Shown one piece after another: positions 36,306 through 48,399 of a stretch of DNA of 64,000 nucleotides. The position numbers and the translations under genes are program-made. This stretch comes from Quillaja saponaria (lineage: Eukaryota; Streptophyta; Magnoliopsida; Fabales; Quillajaceae): NCBI GenBank assembly GCA_029379385.1, contig CM055613.1:12666001-12730000 (forward strand). Direction: 5' to 3'. How positions within the stretch are numbered: the first letter of the stretch is position 1; each line of letters opens with the position of its first letter. The notes below the pieces were generated by a model, which ran no database searches, was not told the DNA's origin, and worked only from the letters and a program-made list of their open reading frames with translations.

Positions 36306-39300
36306 GAGAAATAGTGATTTTGGGAAAAAAATATAAAATAAAAAGTTGCGACTTTGACTGCGCGGCCACACCGCGCATCATGGGCCATGCTAAAAGGGTC
36401 CTAAGAATCGTCTCACAAAGGTTATTGAACATAAAATTATATAATTTTGATCAATCACATCATGCATTCTTACTCACACCAACTTTGGATTTAAAATAGA
36501 TTAGTTTTGTATTTAATTATTAATTTGGGATGATGACTGAGATTGTAAAATGTAAATGCTTAATAGTCTCGTAATGAAGCCAACACGAGCAATGGCGAAT
36601 ACTATAAGGTTGGCGTTGGGTAAAGATAAGGGTGATTCACAATTTTAAAATTGAAGTTATATATGGAATGAGTTTAGTAATTTTCTGAAGTACTTCAAAT
36701 CGAATTTACAATGTTATATTGTGTAGTTAATGCTCAACAAACCTCCTACCTACGATTAAAAGAAGCTAACATATAACTGTAATGGAGAGGGACAAAATTT
36801 AGAGTTGATTGCAGCGCCACATTACATCATCGATGGATTCACTCAACACTAACATTTTTTCTTGAAATAACATTAATTGATATAAAAATTTTGACCTTAC
36901 TTACTATAGTCTTCTTCTTTATTACAATTGACAAGATGAGTATCTTATATTATTTTAAAAAAATAGTAAATAAACCAAAATATTTATATCATAAAAAAAT
37001 ATTATTTATTTAAGTGCTACTCAAATTTTGAATATTACATTTACTCTTTCAAGGTTATACCAGTTGAAAAATATCGTAAGCCAACTAGCTAACCATGGTT
37101 TAATTTTGTAGATAGTATGTTATTCTTCTTATTATTATTTTATTTAAAAATATTAAAATTTATGTTTTTTGAAATGGATTAGATTATTAACGAAAGGAAG
37201 ATTTATTAAAGTCATAAAGTTGCGTAAGATGGAATGGGTCGCCACCAATTTACTGAATGTGTAGAAATAAGGTGGGGCCTGACTTTAGAGCAAAGGCAAC
37301 CAATGTATAAGAAGCTTATTTATGCTAATTAACAGAATCTGCCATGAACTTAGACTGGCAATTTTTATGAATGAAGATATCGAAAACATCTCCAATAAAA
37401 TGAACATTGTAATATAACCGTTACATGCAGTTAAAAAGAACACATTCTGACTTTTTCTTTCTTTAATCTTTAATTTCTATCCTAGAACCATTGCTTATTC
37501 AAATAAAATCTAGCTAGGGTCACTGTACAGCATGGATTTTATTTATGTAAAGGAGGCTGCTCTTAACAAATCAAAAAATGCATAAACATTTATAACCTCT
37601 ATCCGTAATTTCAACAAGGTTTACTCAAGCACTACCCTTGCCCACCTTTGCTGGAGGAAACAAATCTTATTTTACTGGTGCATCACAACGATGAATCAAA
37701 TGATCCAATCATTTTCAAATTGTAATGAATGCATTCACAAATCAACCAAAAAATAATTACGCATTCACAAATATTTGGCAAGATTCCAGGACGGTCTGTC
37801 TATAATCTATACCTGATTGGCCTCAATCAGAAAGATACAAAAACATTGAGATGACAGCTTAATTTACAACATTCATTGCGATGGACATGCGCAAAATGGT
37901 AAACACAATCAAACAAGACAACATCTTATAATGAAATGCAGTTTAAGCATGTGAGACATTCGCCTACAAATGCTTGAATTAAGGCAGCCCTTTACTGGAG
38001 AAAGAATCTATGGATATTGTTCCCTGATCTACTGAAAACTATGTTATGTTAGAATAATCCTTTATAACCCTAACTCTTATGCCTTTCACAATTTCTAAGT
38101 TGAATTTTGGGGCTGCTGTGTATATATTGGCTTTGACATCAAGATTTCCAAATTATAAAAAATTTACACTTCTGAAATGTCTGCTTAAACAGGTCATTCT
38201 ACACCATGTTCAGGTGAGTATAACTGCTAGACATGGATACCATAAAAATTGCAGTTATTCTACTCATTGTTTGATGCTAGGTCGGCTCTCAGCTTACCAT
38301 CCTAATAGAAGACTAAGGGAAAGTTAAGCCCATTCAGAAATATTGAATTGCTAGCACTGCAAGTGACTATCCTTAGAAGTTCAGATAGCTGCTAGACATG
38401 AGGAGCAGGTAATATGTCTGGGAATATTGTTAAAACTTAAGGTACAAAATCAAAGCTCAAATCCATTGTCAAGACATCAGAGGCAGCCAAATAAATTGTA
38501 CATAAAATTGGTGGAAATAATTGTGTTTGAAGTTCTGTAAAAGAATACTTCTAGCAACTTTAAGTAGAAATATACTTAATCAAGTGCATAAAAATTTCAA
38601 CCCTTTAGGCTTTAGTACACATACCTACTGTAACAAATGTCCTGACTCGTGATAATTTAATTTTTTTAACAAAATCTACCTATTGATTTAAGTGCTTAAT
38701 ACACCACCTCTACATTTGAACAAGGCACGTTCAGACAAATTGACATAGATTCAATAAATTAACTGAATAACCCTAGGAAGATTTATTTCACAAAAGAAAA
38801 AAAAAAAAAAAGATGTTGGAATTTAATTTTCCTACCTACCTCCTTGATAAGACCTTAAACAAGGAAAAAAAAATAAAATGAAAAGTCTTACAAGAACAAA
38901 GCCTGAAATGCCTTCCAAACCGGCCATAACTCAACTAAAAAGCAATGTTCCAGACTGTTCTTCAGCCTGGAAATATATGTGGATTGGTCAGCCATGATAC
39001 TGAAGACATTGATAATATGTCAGATGCCTTAATTTCTGTAGTCACTGTATTATATATGGACATTTCTACTTCAGTGTTCAGGTAAATTTTCTTGCAGTTT
39101 ATATTTTCAAGTGTGAAACATTTTCTGGGGAGAACATTGACAGTAAGTTCTTCACCAAAAAAAAAAAAAGACCAAGTGTGGTAGTGGCAGAGGCAGAGGC
39201 AGAGGCTTGGTAAACAGAGGAAAAGAAAAGCTACAATTTCACCTAGCAGAAGAAAAATAAAAGAAAGGGAAAAAAGAAAAAAAAAACAAGTTCACCTCTC

Positions 39301-39929
39301 AATCTTTAGACAAAAAGAAAGCATGAAGGCCGACCAACCAGATCCTGATCTTGCATGCCAGTGGCCCAAATGCTGGTCAAACTGAGCTCAACCTTAAAGG
39401 GTTCCCATGGAATGCCTAACCAGGTGTAAGGCCTGTTGCTCGACCGGACAGAACAGCAGGCAGTTGAAGCTTGGTCAAAGTTATTGCTATAAATCATACT
39501 TTTAATCTTGTATATTAACTAACAAGTAAGAAAAAAGGGACAGCTTCCATAATAAAAATCCAGGGAAATTAAATAGTGTCCAGTTTTTAACAAGAGGGAA
39601 AAAGGCACGAGAGAGAGAATTGCACATTTAAAAGGTTGATACAACTAATTCAACATCAGCCATAGATTGACCAACAAATAGAGAACATGGTTAATGGAAA
39701 GCAAGATAGTTATTCTCTAAAACAGGCAGATTCTCTTCACAGTGGTATCGATGGAAACAGCCTATATTACATGTGACCCAGATATTACACATGTACTGTT
39801 ACAACAAATTTAAGCACTCTTCAAGTACCAATCAATGATCGCAAGCAGGCTCATGCACCTGCATACTAAAAGATGCTACTGAACTTGAGTAAGAAACAAT
39901 CTTACAAGCAGAAGAGTATTGAAAGCACA
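36306..39929. other. Intergenic, no gene recognised
   Basis: AT-rich, with a short (GGCAGA)3 tract near 39186. The right end probably holds the 3' UTR of the gene at 39930. ORFs here are short and resemble nothing known. Confidence 0.45.
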
Positions 39930-41730
39930 TTAGTGATTGTCAGATGGCCCTTGATTGATCATCTCCAGATCCACCTTGCAGTTCTCTCTCAACCTTTTTA
40001 GTGTGTCAAAACTTGCTTCCTGAAATGGTAAGTATTCAATTGTTTGAGAAGCAACAGAATTCCAATTCCAGTATTCGTAAAGGGAAAACTTCACACTCAT
40101 AGTATACGGAAGGATAGATTGATGCTGGGTGTGAGCTCAAATAATAATTCAGGTGAACTCCTAAAAGCTTGTATATGTCTTTTTCCACTATGGTTGGAAA
40201 GTGTATTTGAGAAAAAAATTTTTAAGGCAAATTGAGTTCTATAAATATTACCATAGAATCCTTGGTCAGGGTATAACATAATTTTCTGGGGTCATACAAA
40301 CCAAAAATTGATAAAATTCATATAGAATTCAAATGGAGAAGGTGTGTGGCCCTCCAGAATGTAAAACAGACATTTTTTGATTTACAAAATTCAACTGGAC
40401 AGAAAATTCATTCCCTTGGAAAATTACACCTAGATAGTAGGACTTCAAACTAAAACTCACCAGCTGGCTACTTTCACCTACAAATATTTCTCCCATGTGA
40501 AGAAAGAAAGACCTCCACTGATCCCTCAAATCAGATTCTAATTTCAATGATTTGTTGAAGTTTCCTTGGCCATGAATGACAGTATCCTTTCCTCCAGTAA
40601 TTTTCTGAACCAACGTTCCAACTTCTTTCTGACTCTTCTTCAACGCTAGCAACAAAAAAGCAAAAGACATGAAGGAAACAAAACTATAATAACACAATGC
40701 ATAGCTAATAAAACAGCTGAATAAGTTCCAAACGTAAAAGTCTTATACATACTTACCACTTATTCTACCCTTGATATCCTGGTAATGGAGGTCCGACCAG
40801 ATGTAAGCAGCTAATTAACAATATGATATAGAACAGTTTAGACATCAAAAACTGATAAATTAATGGTCATAACTCAAGTTTGATAAGAACATACAAACAT
40901 AAGCAGAAGGTATAGTTACCTTTCAAGCAAAAAGTACAAGAGCAATCTTTAAGAAGGTCACCACCACCAATTAAACTTCCACTACCATCGTCCTTTAATC
41001 CCATGCATCTCTCAAGGCCAGGAAATTCAGAACACTGTGACCCAGGCAATCTGGTCCATTCAATTGCCCCAAATTTACTAGATGCCAGTTTTCCTCGGTC
41101 CCTATCATCATTCCCTCGAGCATGAGTCACCAACCCTTCGCTTAAGGATCTACCTTCTGTAATGCCAAAAGTGAGCATGCCTTCATCATATTGACCTTTT
41201 TCTCCATGACTGGAACAACTTTTCTTGCATTGTCCAGATAAAGTGGGCATAGAAACACTGGACACACAACTATCCCTTGCTGCATTACCGACTTCTGTGG
41301 TCGTCTCTTTACTGCCACTAACAATATGAACACTGCTATCCAACAAATTGTACTTTTCTCTTATTTCATTGGGTATGCGTGAGTTATCAGATGAGACATT
41401 CTTCAACGAGGTTTCAACAGCATTGCAAACAGGCAAGGAATTAATTGACTTTTTACCCTTTGGCAGTGACAAGACCTTGTCATTAAAATCTACTCCAAAT
41501 TTTTCCTTGCATTTGTCTTTGACTAAATTCTCAACCCCTAAACAGACTTGCTTCCCAAACTGTGAATCCCCATCGTCAGCATCATGATCCGTATGATAAC
41601 CACGCCCAGATTTAAGACCCAAATCAGCCGAAATCAATGAAAACGTCCTTTTCCCAGGGCGATTTGTCACATCAGTTAGAGCAGGGCGGGGTTTACGAAC
41701 CCCATCGGTACAATTATCACCATTCACCAT
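39930..41730 (-). CDS. Plant-specific protein of unknown function, 379 aa
   Basis: Four coding exons with GT-AG sites and consistent phases: 41730-40920, 40810-40757, 40645-40461 and 40019-39930. They sum to 380 codons. The first 270 residues are Ser/Gly/charged-rich and look disordered. They begin MVNGDNCTDGVRKPRPALTD followed by NRPGKRTFS, a basic patch. The C-terminal 110 residues are more conserved in style: CSCTFCLK, then AAYIWSDLHYQDIKGRISAL, then a Lys/Gln-rich helical part (KKSQKEVG) and LRDQWRSFFLHMGEI, ending in a probable coiled-coil (SFDTLKRLRENC). I do not recognise a named family; such proteins are annotated as uncharacterised in plants. A function is not proposed. The 5' leader probably contains an intron, since AG sites and the likely transcription start lie near 42.0-42.1 kb. 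Confidence 0.8.
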
Positions 41731-41984
41731 GAATCCACTTCCAGGAAAAGGGTCTTAAATTAACAAAATAACTGAATGAGTTCCAAAATCTACAAAAATG
41801 AAAAATAACCTCAATTCGCAAACTTCAACCAAATCGTGTGAATTCTTCTGATCTCTACGATTAAGAACATTCATGAAAGAAACAAAAACCCTATTTAGTC
41901 TGATTAAGAAGGAAAAGGGTCCATAGAAATACTGATTTATCAACAAATTAGAGCATTCATGAAAGAAATCAGGGAATACTAACC

Positions 41985-43236
41985 TTACAAATTTCAAGAG
42001 GGAAACTGTGAGCGGAGACAGTGTTTCGGAAAACGAAGTAAGACAATGATAATCTGCTGAATTGTGTGTTTGGGTTGTGATTTCGGAGGGCTTCTCCTTC
42101 TAAGTCCTAACCCTAATTTCTGAAACGAGGAGGCGATAGCGAAGTCGAGCAACTCAATTTTCACTCAGGCGGGAAATTGGAAAATGAAAAATATTGTTTG
42201 GACTTTGGAGCCTTACCCCCCGCGTTTGAACTTTGAAATTCAGTTTCGGAGCTGTGGTACTATTTTTCACCCATCTGGTGAACTCGGGTCGGGTACCGAT
42301 GGAACTCTTTTGGATGGAGACCGTAGAGAAAATATAAGAATACCAGCTTTATATAACCCTCCTTTAACACATCTATAATAACAAGATATTATAAATAACT
42401 TTTATATATTATTTGACAGAAACAAAATATTATAAATTCATACGATTAACTCTCTATTAAGTTATGTGTAATAACATAAAATTATATAATGGTTGTGAAA
42501 TGATAAGTAATAACAGTAAAATTATATAACATAATATTATATAATTTTATACAATGTATTAAATAATAATGTATTAAATAAAATAATGAGTATAAAATTT
42601 ATTTTTTATTTTTAAATTAAGAAAATTTACTATAATTTTATCAATAATTACAAATATATCTCTACATTTTTATATTAATATTTATTAATACTCAAATAAA
42701 ATATTGTAACAATAAATTACATTCAAAGTTATTAATTATAATAATAAACGAATTGTAATTCAAGAAGAGGTCAAAGTCCAAAACTATGTTTCACGGTGCT
42801 AATAACATATATTATCAGGGAAACCCAAAAAAATAGAAGAATAAAATTATAAAATATTATAATTCAAATTGTCGAGCGGCAACATGTATTATTATTGTAT
42901 GGGACTGAAAAAGACTCGTAACTCCCAAGTCCCAGCGGCAAAAGCCTCCGTTCGTATCCATCCACATCCAATCTAACCCATCCACATCCAATCTAACCCT
43001 TCCGTCAACACAAACTATTCCCATAACGTTGGCAGGCGCGCAAAAAAAATAAAAAATAAAAATATAGCAACAGCCACGCTTCCAACCAATCTTTATTCGC
43101 CACGTCATCTTCCTTACCGTATAAACAAAAACAAATTAATTTCAACTCCTCCTAGTCATCGTCATCATCCACAAAAACCAGCCCATCCTTTTTTTTTTTT
43201 TTTCCTTCTTCTCTGTTCAATTCAGCCCTGAAAATT
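41985..43236. promoter_or_regulatory. Divergent intergenic region between the unknown gene and ACX3
   Basis: It separates two genes transcribed in opposite directions. The left end is leader of the minus-strand gene (ACCCTAA-type motif near 42108). 42380-42860 is extremely AT-rich. A 20-bp tandem pair (TCCACATCCAATCTAACC unit) lies at 42961-42999. The last 50 bases form a T/C-rich leader before the ACX3 ATG. Confidence 0.5.
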
Positions 43237-46200
43237 ATGCAAACCCAAAACCCAAAGCAGATGGCTGAGGATGATGATTGTCAACCAATTACCAGGAGAA
43301 TTCAACGGCTGTCCCTGCATCTCACCCCTATAGCTCGACCTCTCTATGATGATCAACATCAGCTGCAGATGCTAATATGTGCCAGGACCAAGCTTAATGT
43401 GAACATCGCTTGTCTATCGGATTATATGAGAGGCAATCACAGAGATATTCAAGAGAAGGTGTTCGAGTACTTCAACTCTAGGCCTGACCTTCAAACCCCA
43501 GTAGAGATCTCTAAGGACGAGTATCGGGAGCTATGCTGGAGGCAGCTTCTTGGGTTAGTCCGGGAGGCTGGAATTAGGCCCTTTAGGTACATTTCTGAAG
43601 ACCCGGCTAAGTACTTTGCTATCTTGGAGGCTGTTGGGAGCGTGGATATGTCACTTGGGATTAAGATGGGTGTGCAGTACAGGTGATCGAGCTTTTGCAC
43701 CCTGATTTTCGTTTCATTTACTTAATTGGGAGTACTTATTTTTTTTTATTGTGGATATAAGTTGAAATTTTGTGGCCAGTGGATTGGTCTTTGGTTATAA
43801 TTGACTTTAGATTTTTCAATTAAGCGGGACATCAATTCAAACAGAAGGATCCTGTATATGGGTTTTCCTCAAGTTTGACACTCGTATGGGTTTGATAAGC
43901 AATGATTTGAATTTTATAAAAATTTGAAGGGGAGTCACAAAATGAAATTGTAAGATTCAGTTACTATTGTCTATGCTAATATTGTTTGAACAGTGTCTGC
44001 ATTTCACACCATGCTCTTACTGTCCATGATTTCCTTTGCAGTCTATGGGGAGGTACTATTCTCAATCTGGGAACTAAGAAACATAGGGATAAGTTCTATG
44101 ATGGTATCGATAACTTGGAGTATCCGGGTTGTTTTGCCATGACAGAACTTCATCATGGTAAGCTCTTAAGCTTGCCTTGTATTCAATATATTGCTTTATA
44201 CCTCCTTAAACTTTTGGAGACTTCTAGTTAATCTAACAGCTGAACTTAATAGGCTACTATAAATTTTGGAGTTCTTGTTTATGTCAGTGAATCAAGTGTA
44301 GAAACATTATGTTGAAAAAGGAAACCTTGAGAAAGGTATTCAGCAGCCCATTTGTGTATAATATATTTTATATCCTAGAAATATCCTGATCACTTTGGAA
44401 TAAGTATCTTCTTGTTGGAATATCAGATATAACTATAGCTAGCGATATTTTTAATACTAACAAAAAAAAAAAGATGGTTTTTCTAACGGGTGGCCTTGGG
44501 GCACTTGTTAATGTTCTCTAAATAGAAAGTTTGTAGTATTAATTACGAAGTTGACAATGATTTTTGTTATATTTAATGTATAAGTTGTTACTTTTGGAAA
44601 GTTTCAATTTTCAAAGACTGTATTTATTGTATTTTAACAAGTGCCTTTAGGGCACCTATTAGAAAAATCCAAAAACAAATATAAGTGCTATCATATGGTT
44701 TAGTTTATATATTAAGAGATGTTTGAAGTGATGGCTATTTTATAATATTTTAGAGTCAATGCAATTCACAGTTTAGTGTTTACTTTTGTGTCTTCTGTTA
44801 CTAGTTTGTCTTTCAGTTCCTATATGATTTAAATTAATTATAAGGTATTGGGCACCTATTATTGGATTCTAAATTGTCAGTTTCTTCTATGTAAAAGGGT
44901 CAAATGTGCAGGGCATCCAAACAGTTGCCACATTTGATCCAATAACAGATGAATTTATCATTGACACACCCAATGATGGGGCCATTAAATGGTGGATTGG
45001 CAACGCTGCTGTTCATGGCAAGTTTGCAACTGTTTTTGCCAAGCTGATGTTGCCAACTTATGATACAAAAGGAATTTCTGACATGGGCGTCCATGCCTTC
45101 ATTGTTCCAATAAGAGATATGAAGACCCACCAAACACTTCCAGGGATTGAGATACATGATTGTGGTCATAAGGTTGGTCTTAATGGCGTTGACAACGGAG
45201 CATTGAAATTCCGTTCGGTAAGAATCCCTCGAGATAATCTTCTTAACCGCTTTGGAGATGTTTCCCGTGATGGGAAATACACAAGTAGCCTGCCTTCTAT
45301 AAATAAGCGGTTTGCTGCCACATTAGGCGAGCTAGTGGGTGGTAGGGTGGGCCTTGCATATTCTTCAGTCAGTGTCCTCAAGGTTGCAGCCACAATAGCC
45401 ATCCGATATTCTCTACTGCGACAGCAATTTGGACCTCCCAAGCAGCCTGAAGTCAGTATTCTTGATTATCAGTCTCAGCAGCATAAGCTCATGCCTATGC
45501 TGGCTTCAACTTATGCATTTCATTTCGCCACTTTATACTTGGTGGAGAAATATTCTGAAATGAAAAAGTCTCACGATGAACAATTGGTTGCAGATGTTCA
45601 TTCTCTTTCGGCAGGTCTCAAGGCTTACGTGACATCATATACTGCAAAATCCCTGAGCATCTGCAGGGAATCATGTGGAGGTCATGGTTATGCTGCTGTC
45701 AACCGGTTTGGTAGCCTGAGGAATGATCATGACATTTTCCAGACATTTGAAGGAGACAACACAGTGCTGCTTCAACAGGTTGCAATGAAATCCCATTTTT
45801 ATTACATCTCATATCAACTTTTGTGAAAGTATACCTATAGTGTTTTCTATCTGAAAAGGAATTGAAGTGACTAAATGGATGGCGAGGAAGGGAAGGAAAC
45901 TAGGAACAATCTTAGAATGCATTTTGACAGAAGTGGCTTCTTTTTCATGCCATATATCTTCAGTTTGTGCTACCCTGACTAGCTAGTATCAAAATACACA
46001 ACCTATGATATTGTCATTATTAAAGGAAAGGGCTACCTGGCCTCTACTTAAATTTGATTTGACATTGTGAACCTTGCTCTTGCCAAACTCCTAAATCTGG
46101 AGGACCAGAAATCTGGGTTACCTGATTCATATGCAGTTTAGTGTCTTCTTTTCTGCTTTTCATACTGCTAGGTAAATTGCAAAGGAGGATTCTAGTTTTC

Positions 46201-47569
46201 TGTAAAATGGTTTATAGTATTTATAGTAGTTGAAGCAATATGAACCTAATGACAATATGATGGTCAATAAGTGCAATATGGGAGTGAATAAGATTAACTA
46301 AACTAACTAAATTCAGTGAATTACATAAAAATGATTTGAATTATATGCCAGAGACATTCATCACCTTGTTTTCATATTTCATGACATGGATCGTGATAAA
46401 TTGTACCTCCTTTGCTTAGCAAATGTCATTTCTGGCTAAGGCTGTGTCATGCTGCCTTTTTATTATTTTTTATTTTTTATAAATCTTGATCTTTTGCCGA
46501 GAAGCAACCAAAAACTGAACTTGAATCTTATGATGCAGGTTGCAGCTGATCTTTTAAAACAATACAAGGAAAAGTTCCAAGGTGGGACTCTTACAGTCAC
46601 ATGGAACTACTTAAGAGAATCGATGAACACGTATCTGTCACAGCCTAATCCGGTCACTGCTCGTTGGGAAGGTGAAGACCATTTGCGAGATCCTAAATTC
46701 CAGTTGGATGCCTTCAGAGTGAGTGTTATCTTTGTTTTCTAGTTTGAGGAAGTAGTTGATACTGGATATGAGTATATGTAGTGTATAATTTTTTTTTTCT
46801 ATGCAGTATCGGACATCACGATTGCTTCAAAGTGTTGCTGTGCGTCTTCGCAAGCATTCTAAAACTCAAGGGAGCTTCGGTGCATGGAATAGATGCTTAA
46901 ATCACCTGCTGACACTTGCAGAGTCTCACATTGAGTCTGTCATTCTTGCCAAGTTCATTGAAGCTGTACAGAGGTGCTTCCCTAATCTCTGCTTAAGGTT
47001 TTCTTATTTGCTTTATGGTTTTCTTATTACTCATACTTTACCAGCTGTCCTGATGTGAGTTCTCGAGCTGCTCTTAAACTCGCCTGTGATCTTTATGCCC
47101 TGGATAGAATTTGGAATGACATAGGAACCTACCGCAATGTTGATTATGTTGCGCCCAACAAAGCCAAGGTATTAAAATATCTTTACCAATAATACAATCA
47201 CCTAATCGTAATGTCTTGTGCTAAAACCCTCTTAATTAAGATTGGGATGGGTTTGTCGCAGTAGAGCATTATTAACTTTTTATACATTATTAACTTTTTA
47301 TACATGAGCTTCGGTTCAGGTATTTATCAGTGATTGAAATGGATATTATTTATGTAAATGTTGCTGTTAGTATCGTTATTGTTATTGATCAATGCACTAC
47401 CTTCATGTCACAGGCAATACACAAACTGGCCGAGTATCTGAGTTTCCAAGTGAAGAATATCGCAAGGGAACTCGTAGATGCATTTGAACTCCCAGACCAT
47501 GTTACACGGGCTCCCATAGCCATGCAATCAGAAGCCTACTCGCAGTACACACAGTCAGTGGGATTCTAA
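43237..47569 (+). CDS. ACX3: Peroxisomal acyl-CoA oxidase 3 (ACX3)
   Basis: Catalyses the first step of fatty-acid beta-oxidation in peroxisomes: an FAD-dependent oxidation of medium-chain acyl-CoA to trans-2-enoyl-CoA that makes H2O2. Seven exons (43237-43682, 44042-44157, 44898-45778, 46539-46718, 46807-46973, 47045-47168, 47414-47569) give 689 residues with consistent phases, close to the 675 of Arabidopsis ACX3. A PTS2 peroxisome signal, RIQRLSLHL, sits at residues 21-29. The C-terminus ends SVGF, not SKL, so import should use PTS2. The flavin and substrate domain shows [24 protein letters not shown] and [13 protein letters not shown]. The catalytic Glu lies in [13 protein letters not shown], and the C-terminal domain in [20 protein letters not shown] second in-frame ATG (residue 9) also keeps the PTS2. 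No breaks. It is convergent with the DUF630 gene, 830 bp apart. Confidence 0.96.
44478..44667. mobile_element. 190-bp MITE in ACX3 intron 2
   Basis: Terminal inverted repeats of about 34 bp: the left end TTTTTCTAACGGGTGGCC... is answered at the right by ...GGCACCTATTAGAAAAA, with a shared GGCACTTGTTAA inner block. The centre is AT-rich and non-coding. No target duplication could be fixed because both flanks are A/T-rich, so the superfamily is not assigned. It does not touch the splice sites. Confidence 0.75.
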
Positions 47570-48399
47570 TTACACAAGGAAAAGTAGAGAAAAACAGCAT
47601 GAGATAAGATTGAATTTTTTGGCAAAGTTGAGCTTGGGAAGAATGATAATGCATTGAATCTTCAAAAAGGTAGTCATAAATGTATTTTTCTTTTGTAAAA
47701 TTTTCAGTTTATTGATACTGTTGAATAAAATTGAGGCAAGGGTTGTAGCTGACTGTTACATCTAAACAATGTGATATTTAATAGTAATATATATTCTGTA
47801 ACACTCTCAAGCTGGAGCATATATGCTCCAAAATTGTTCAAGTAAAATTCTAGTCTAAAAAACTCAACAAATACAAATGAAAATGGGACGAGTTACTCCC
47901 ATTGTATAATCTAAGGCCTAATGAGTTTGCTGATGAACCAAACATAATTTGTTGATAAACTTGATATCAATACGAATTGCTTTTAACATGTGAGCAATTT
48001 GCCCTTGTTCTTCCTAGACTTCCCTAGTGTATGATAACATCCAAATGGTTCTATCATTCTAATTTCCACAATACGAAATTTCAAAAGGAAAGAATACTGA
48101 GACGGAGCGCAAGACCAACAGCCTCTAATTAGCGTTAACGAATGGCATCCTTTCTCCACGCTCAACATAAATCTTATTCAGCAGCGACACAAAATGAACT
48201 GGCACTATTTAACATGAAAAAGAAACATAAAAAGAGTAACTAAATAAATTCACTGACTCATAAGCAGAAACTCCACTGTCACCTTGAACAGCTGATGATA
48301 ATATCTGGCATAACTTTCAAGTAATTCCATTTTCTCCTGAAAATACTCTTAGAGATCTACAAGTATTAATTCTAAACATGCGGTAAGAGAAGCTTGTAT

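Noticed and set aside
42943..43000. TCCACATCC-type tandem units as a possible telomere-like or regulatory array
   Set aside because: Only two 20-bp copies, and the unit is not the plant telomere repeat.
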